Origin: an uncultured Gemmatimonadales bacterium | Lineage (GTDB): Bacteria; Gemmatimonadota; Gemmatimonadetes; Palauibacterales; Palauibacteraceae | DNA length: 49,942 nt | NCBI GenBank assembly: GCA_947259585.1 | Contig: CAMYMV010000013.1 | Coordinates: forward strand, 36,824-86,765 | Direction of reading: 5' to 3' | Part shown: one piece after another, positions 48,220 to 49,942 of the stretch | How positions within the stretch are numbered: position 1 is the first letter of the stretch | Layout of the letters: every line of letters begins with the position of its first letter | Program-made: the position numbers and the translations under genes | The notes under the pieces: model-generated | Database searches by the model: none | Seen by the model: the letters and a program-made list of their open reading frames with translations, nothing else | What the model was told of the DNA's origin: nothing

Positions 48220-48993
48220 ATGTCTGATGATTTGCGCGGGCGGTTCGTCTGGTACGAGCTGCTGACCTCGGATCCCGGTGCGGCGATCGACTTCTACACG
48301 GATCTCATCGGTTGGGGCACGGCCCCGGTCGAGGCTGGCGGCATGCCGTACACGATGTGGATGAAGGGAGAGATCCCGGTCGGCGGTGTGATGCAGCTGC
48401 CCGAAGAGGCCGTGATGGGGGGCGCACCGCCGCACTGGCTGGCGTACATAGGCACCTCCGACGTGGATGCCACGGCGGAGCAGGCCGGTCAGCTGGGCGG
48501 AAGCGTGCTGGTGCCTCCGACCACCATACCGGAAGCGGGGCGCTTCGCCTTACTTCAGGATCCGCAGGGCGCCGTGATCTCGGCGTATACTCCGCCTGAA
48601 GTGCCGCCTCCGGCGGGAGAGCCCTCGCCTGGCTGCTTCTCCTGGCACGAGCTCGCGACGACGGACTACGAGGCAGCCTTCGACTTTTACTCCACGCTGT
48701 TCGGCTGGGTGAAGACGGAGGCCATGGACATGGGCGAAGCGGGGATCTACCAGATGTACGGGGCAGGCGGCCCGCCGCTCGGCGGCATGTTCAACCGGCC
48801 CCCCGAGATGCCCGTCTCGGCCTGGCTCTACTACATCGACGTCGAGGACGCAGAGGCGAGTGCCGCGCGCGTCCGGGAGCTCGGCGGGCTGGTGGTGAAC
48901 GGACCTATGGAGGTCCCCGGCGGCGGCCATATAGCGCAGTGCAGCGATCCGCAGGGCGCCATGTTCGCGATCCACGTCCCCGCGGCCGGCTGA
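48220..48993 (+). CDS. Two-domain VOC (glyoxalase-fold) protein
   Basis: 257 residues from ATG 48220 with GGAGGAGGG 5 bases upstream. Two vicinal-oxygen-chelate domains occupy about 5-120 and 130-252: FVWYELLTSDPGAAIDFYTD with GRFALLQDPQGAVIS, and FSWHELATTDYEAAFDFYST with GGHIAQCSDPQGAMFAIH. Each has the paired beta-alpha-beta-beta-beta units of this fold. Proteins like this are often called glyoxalase or hydroxylase-type; metal ligands at the expected positions are incomplete, so some may be non-catalytic ligand-binding proteins. It may be the first gene before the HMA chaperone, 12 bases downstream. Substrate unknown. Confidence 0.87.
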   Translation: MSDDLRGRFVWYELLTSDPGAAIDFYTDLIGWGTAPVEAGGMPYTMWMKGEIPVGGVMQLPEEAVMGGAPPHWLAYIGTSDVDATAEQAGQLGGSVLVPPTTIPEAGRFALLQDPQGAVISAYTPPEVPPPAGEPSPGCFSWHELATTDYEAAFDFYSTLFGWVKTEAMDMGEAGIYQMYGAGGPPLGGMFNRPPEMPVSAWLYYIDVEDAEASAARVRELGGLVVNGPMEVPGGGHIAQCSDPQGAMFAIHVPAAG

Positions 48994-49005
48994 GGTAGTC
49001 ACTCG

Positions 49006-49215
49006 ATGAAGCAGCTGACCCTGGCCGTCGAGGGCATGATGTGCGATGGGTGCGCCGGCGCGGTACGCGAGGCGCTCGACGCTGTCGCCGGCGTCGAGAG
49101 CGTCGACGTGACGTTGGAGGAGGCGCGCGCGGTCGTCACGGTGGGGGACGATACCGCCGCTGCCGAGCTGATCGGAGCCATCGCCGCAGCAGGCTACAAA
49201 GCGGTCGAGACTTGA
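49006..49215 (+). CDS. Heavy-metal-associated domain protein, copper chaperone-like
   Basis: 69 residues, one HMA domain. The metal-binding motif is MMCDGCAGAV, with Cys13 and Cys16, followed by VRE-ALDAVAGVESVDVTLEEA and ending IAAAGYKAVET, the usual ferredoxin-like fold. Such proteins bind Cu(I) and pass it to a P-type ATPase or other target; no ATPase gene is present. It follows the VOC gene by 12 bases and precedes a lipoprotein by 7. Confidence 0.93.
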   Translation: MKQLTLAVEGMMCDGCAGAVREALDAVAGVESVDVTLEEARAVVTVGDDTAAAELIGAIAAAGYKAVET

Positions 49216-49222
49216 GGCGCTG

Positions 49223-49873
49223 ATGGACATGACCCCGCAAACGCTCTTGACACAACCCAGGATCCTTTCGATCGCGGCGCTCCTGTTTGCGTTCGGGTGT
49301 GGCACAGCCGACCGAGAGCACGATGAGGCCGCCCGAGTCAGCGGCGGGCCCGACGTGGCGGAATCGCAAGTACCGCCTGGCGAAGGAGATTCCCAATCGG
49401 CCCCACCGTCCGAGCTCGATGGGTGCAACCCTCGGGAACTGGGGGACTTCGAGGCAACGGTCTCGGGCTCACACTCCAGATCCATCGAACGCGGCGACGA
49501 GGGAGCGTGGTCCGGGATGACACCCGATCCTCAGGGAGGCCCGGAGTGGATCCTGCAAATACGGAACCGCACGACCAGTGACCTGGACTTCGCTGTGCTG
49601 CTGCCGGAGTTCCCCGCCGCCGGTGCGGAGTATGACTTGGTGGACGGTGACCTCTTCACCGACCAAACTGTCATGGGAGGCATCGCGTTCATGGAAGACG
49701 ATCAGTCTGCCTTCCACCTGGGCAACGTGAACGTGCGCGTCACGGGCGTGTCCGATGACGCAGCGTGTGGGACGATCTTCGCGGATCTGGTCGGGCTGCA
49801 GGCGGGTAAGACGGCCGCGCGAGAGGCTCCCGATACGATCAAAGCGCGATTCTGGGCCGAGGTTCGTCGCTGA
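49223..49873 (+). CDS. Lipoprotein of unknown function
   Basis: 216 residues from ATG 49223. The signal ends with FAFGC then GTADRE, a fair lipobox (Cys26). A Ser/Pro/acid-rich tether (to about residue 65) leads to a beta-rich domain: LGDFEATVSGSHSRSIERG, WILQIRNRTTSDLDFAVL and VNVRVTGVSDDAACGTIFADLVG, which looks like a small sandwich. Two Cys (CNPRE near 67, ACGT near 187) could pair. No family is recognised. It is 7 bases after the copper chaperone-like gene and followed by a hairpin. Confidence 0.75.
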   Translation: MDMTPQTLLTQPRILSIAALLFAFGCGTADREHDEAARVSGGPDVAESQVPPGEGDSQSAPPSELDGCNPRELGDFEATVSGSHSRSIERGDEGAWSGMTPDPQGGPEWILQIRNRTTSDLDFAVLLPEFPAAGAEYDLVDGDLFTDQTVMGGIAFMEDDQSAFHLGNVNVRVTGVSDDAACGTIFADLVGLQAGKTAAREAPDTIKARFWAEVRR

Positions 49874-49876
49874 GCT

Positions 49877-49916
49877 GCCCGGCCCGGAGCCGGGCGACGT
49901 AGGCTCGTCGCCCGGC
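49877..49916 (+). terminator. GC-rich overlapping hairpins after the lipoprotein gene
   Basis: Two alternative stems share bases: GCCCGGC/GCCGGGC (49877-49895) and the longer GCCGGGCGACG/CGTCGCCCGGC (49889-49916, 11 bp). No T tract follows (ACACTTTGC), so it may be a Rho-independent-like or processing hairpin. The stronger stem would win by pairing alone. Confidence 0.5.
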
Positions 49917-49942
49917 ACACTTTGCGGTTCCGTACTGCCTAG

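Noticed and set aside
1..49942. CRISPR array, insertion sequence, integrase, toxin-antitoxin or phage genes
   Set aside because: No repeat-spacer series, transposase motif or phage structural gene was seen on either strand; only a 2-copy 11-bp and a 2-copy 17-bp tandem repeat and three short direct repeats were found.

Overview
The window is high-GC, almost gap-free coding DNA with frequent GTG/TTG starts, 4-nt ATGA/GTGA start-stop overlaps, clear Shine-Dalgarno motifs, many lipoprotein signals, an outer-membrane barrel and a TonB protein. This points to a diderm, aerobic or microaerobic heterotroph. The gene mix fits Gemmatimonadota or a neighbouring group best: a TatT-type TRAP transporter, a remnant of an ADOP-type MacB/FtsX permease, a PQQ alcohol dehydrogenase fused to cytochrome c, and COG1233 oxidoreductases. 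That assignment is inference; no rRNA or tRNA gene is present. I see no CRISPR array, insertion sequence, integrase or prophage gene.

Layout. 1-5.4 kb: partial oligopeptidase B, ketopantoate reductase-like protein, sodium:solute symporter and a convergent secreted metzincin-like protease. 5.4-9.4 kb: three-gene TRAP operon (TatT lipoprotein, TatP binding protein, fused TatQM permease) behind an unusual set of direct repeats. 9.4-12.5 kb, minus strand: dienelactone hydrolase-like protein, M48 protease, methyltransferase. 12.6-19.5 kb: a secreted two-repeat protein, an ATP-dependent DNA ligase, an outer-membrane barrel followed by a large lipoprotein, and a PQQ-cytochrome c dehydrogenase. 19.7-27.8 kb: a methyl-transfer cluster with two tandem homocysteine S-methyltransferases facing a GcvT-like protein that is translationally coupled to two FAD oxidoreductases, then a DDAH/arginine deiminase-fold enzyme.

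27.9-31.9 kb: a paralogue of the secreted two-repeat protein, a TIM-barrel lipoprotein, a B12-binding radical SAM enzyme and a permease remnant. 31.9-37.3 kb: a TPR lipoprotein diverging from a pseudouridine degradation operon (kinase, glycosidase) with an amidase. 37.3-40.5 kb: a ferrous iron operon (feoB, then a cysteine-rich FeoA-like protein) behind a Fur-box-like operator that overlaps the promoter. 40.7-46.2 kb: six coupled genes (mini zinc ribbon, unknown membrane-associated protein, adenosine deaminase, TAXI binding protein, orphan Cache sensor, amidohydrolase), ending stop-to-stop on CTAG with a TerB-like/dodecin-like fusion. 47.3-49.9 kb: tonB with a strong terminator, a double VOC protein, an HMA metal chaperone and a lipoprotein.

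The most distinctive content is the pair of secreted proteins with an exact 116-residue internal repeat, the TAXI/Cache/adenosine deaminase operon, the methyl-transfer cluster, and the TerB-dodecin fusion.
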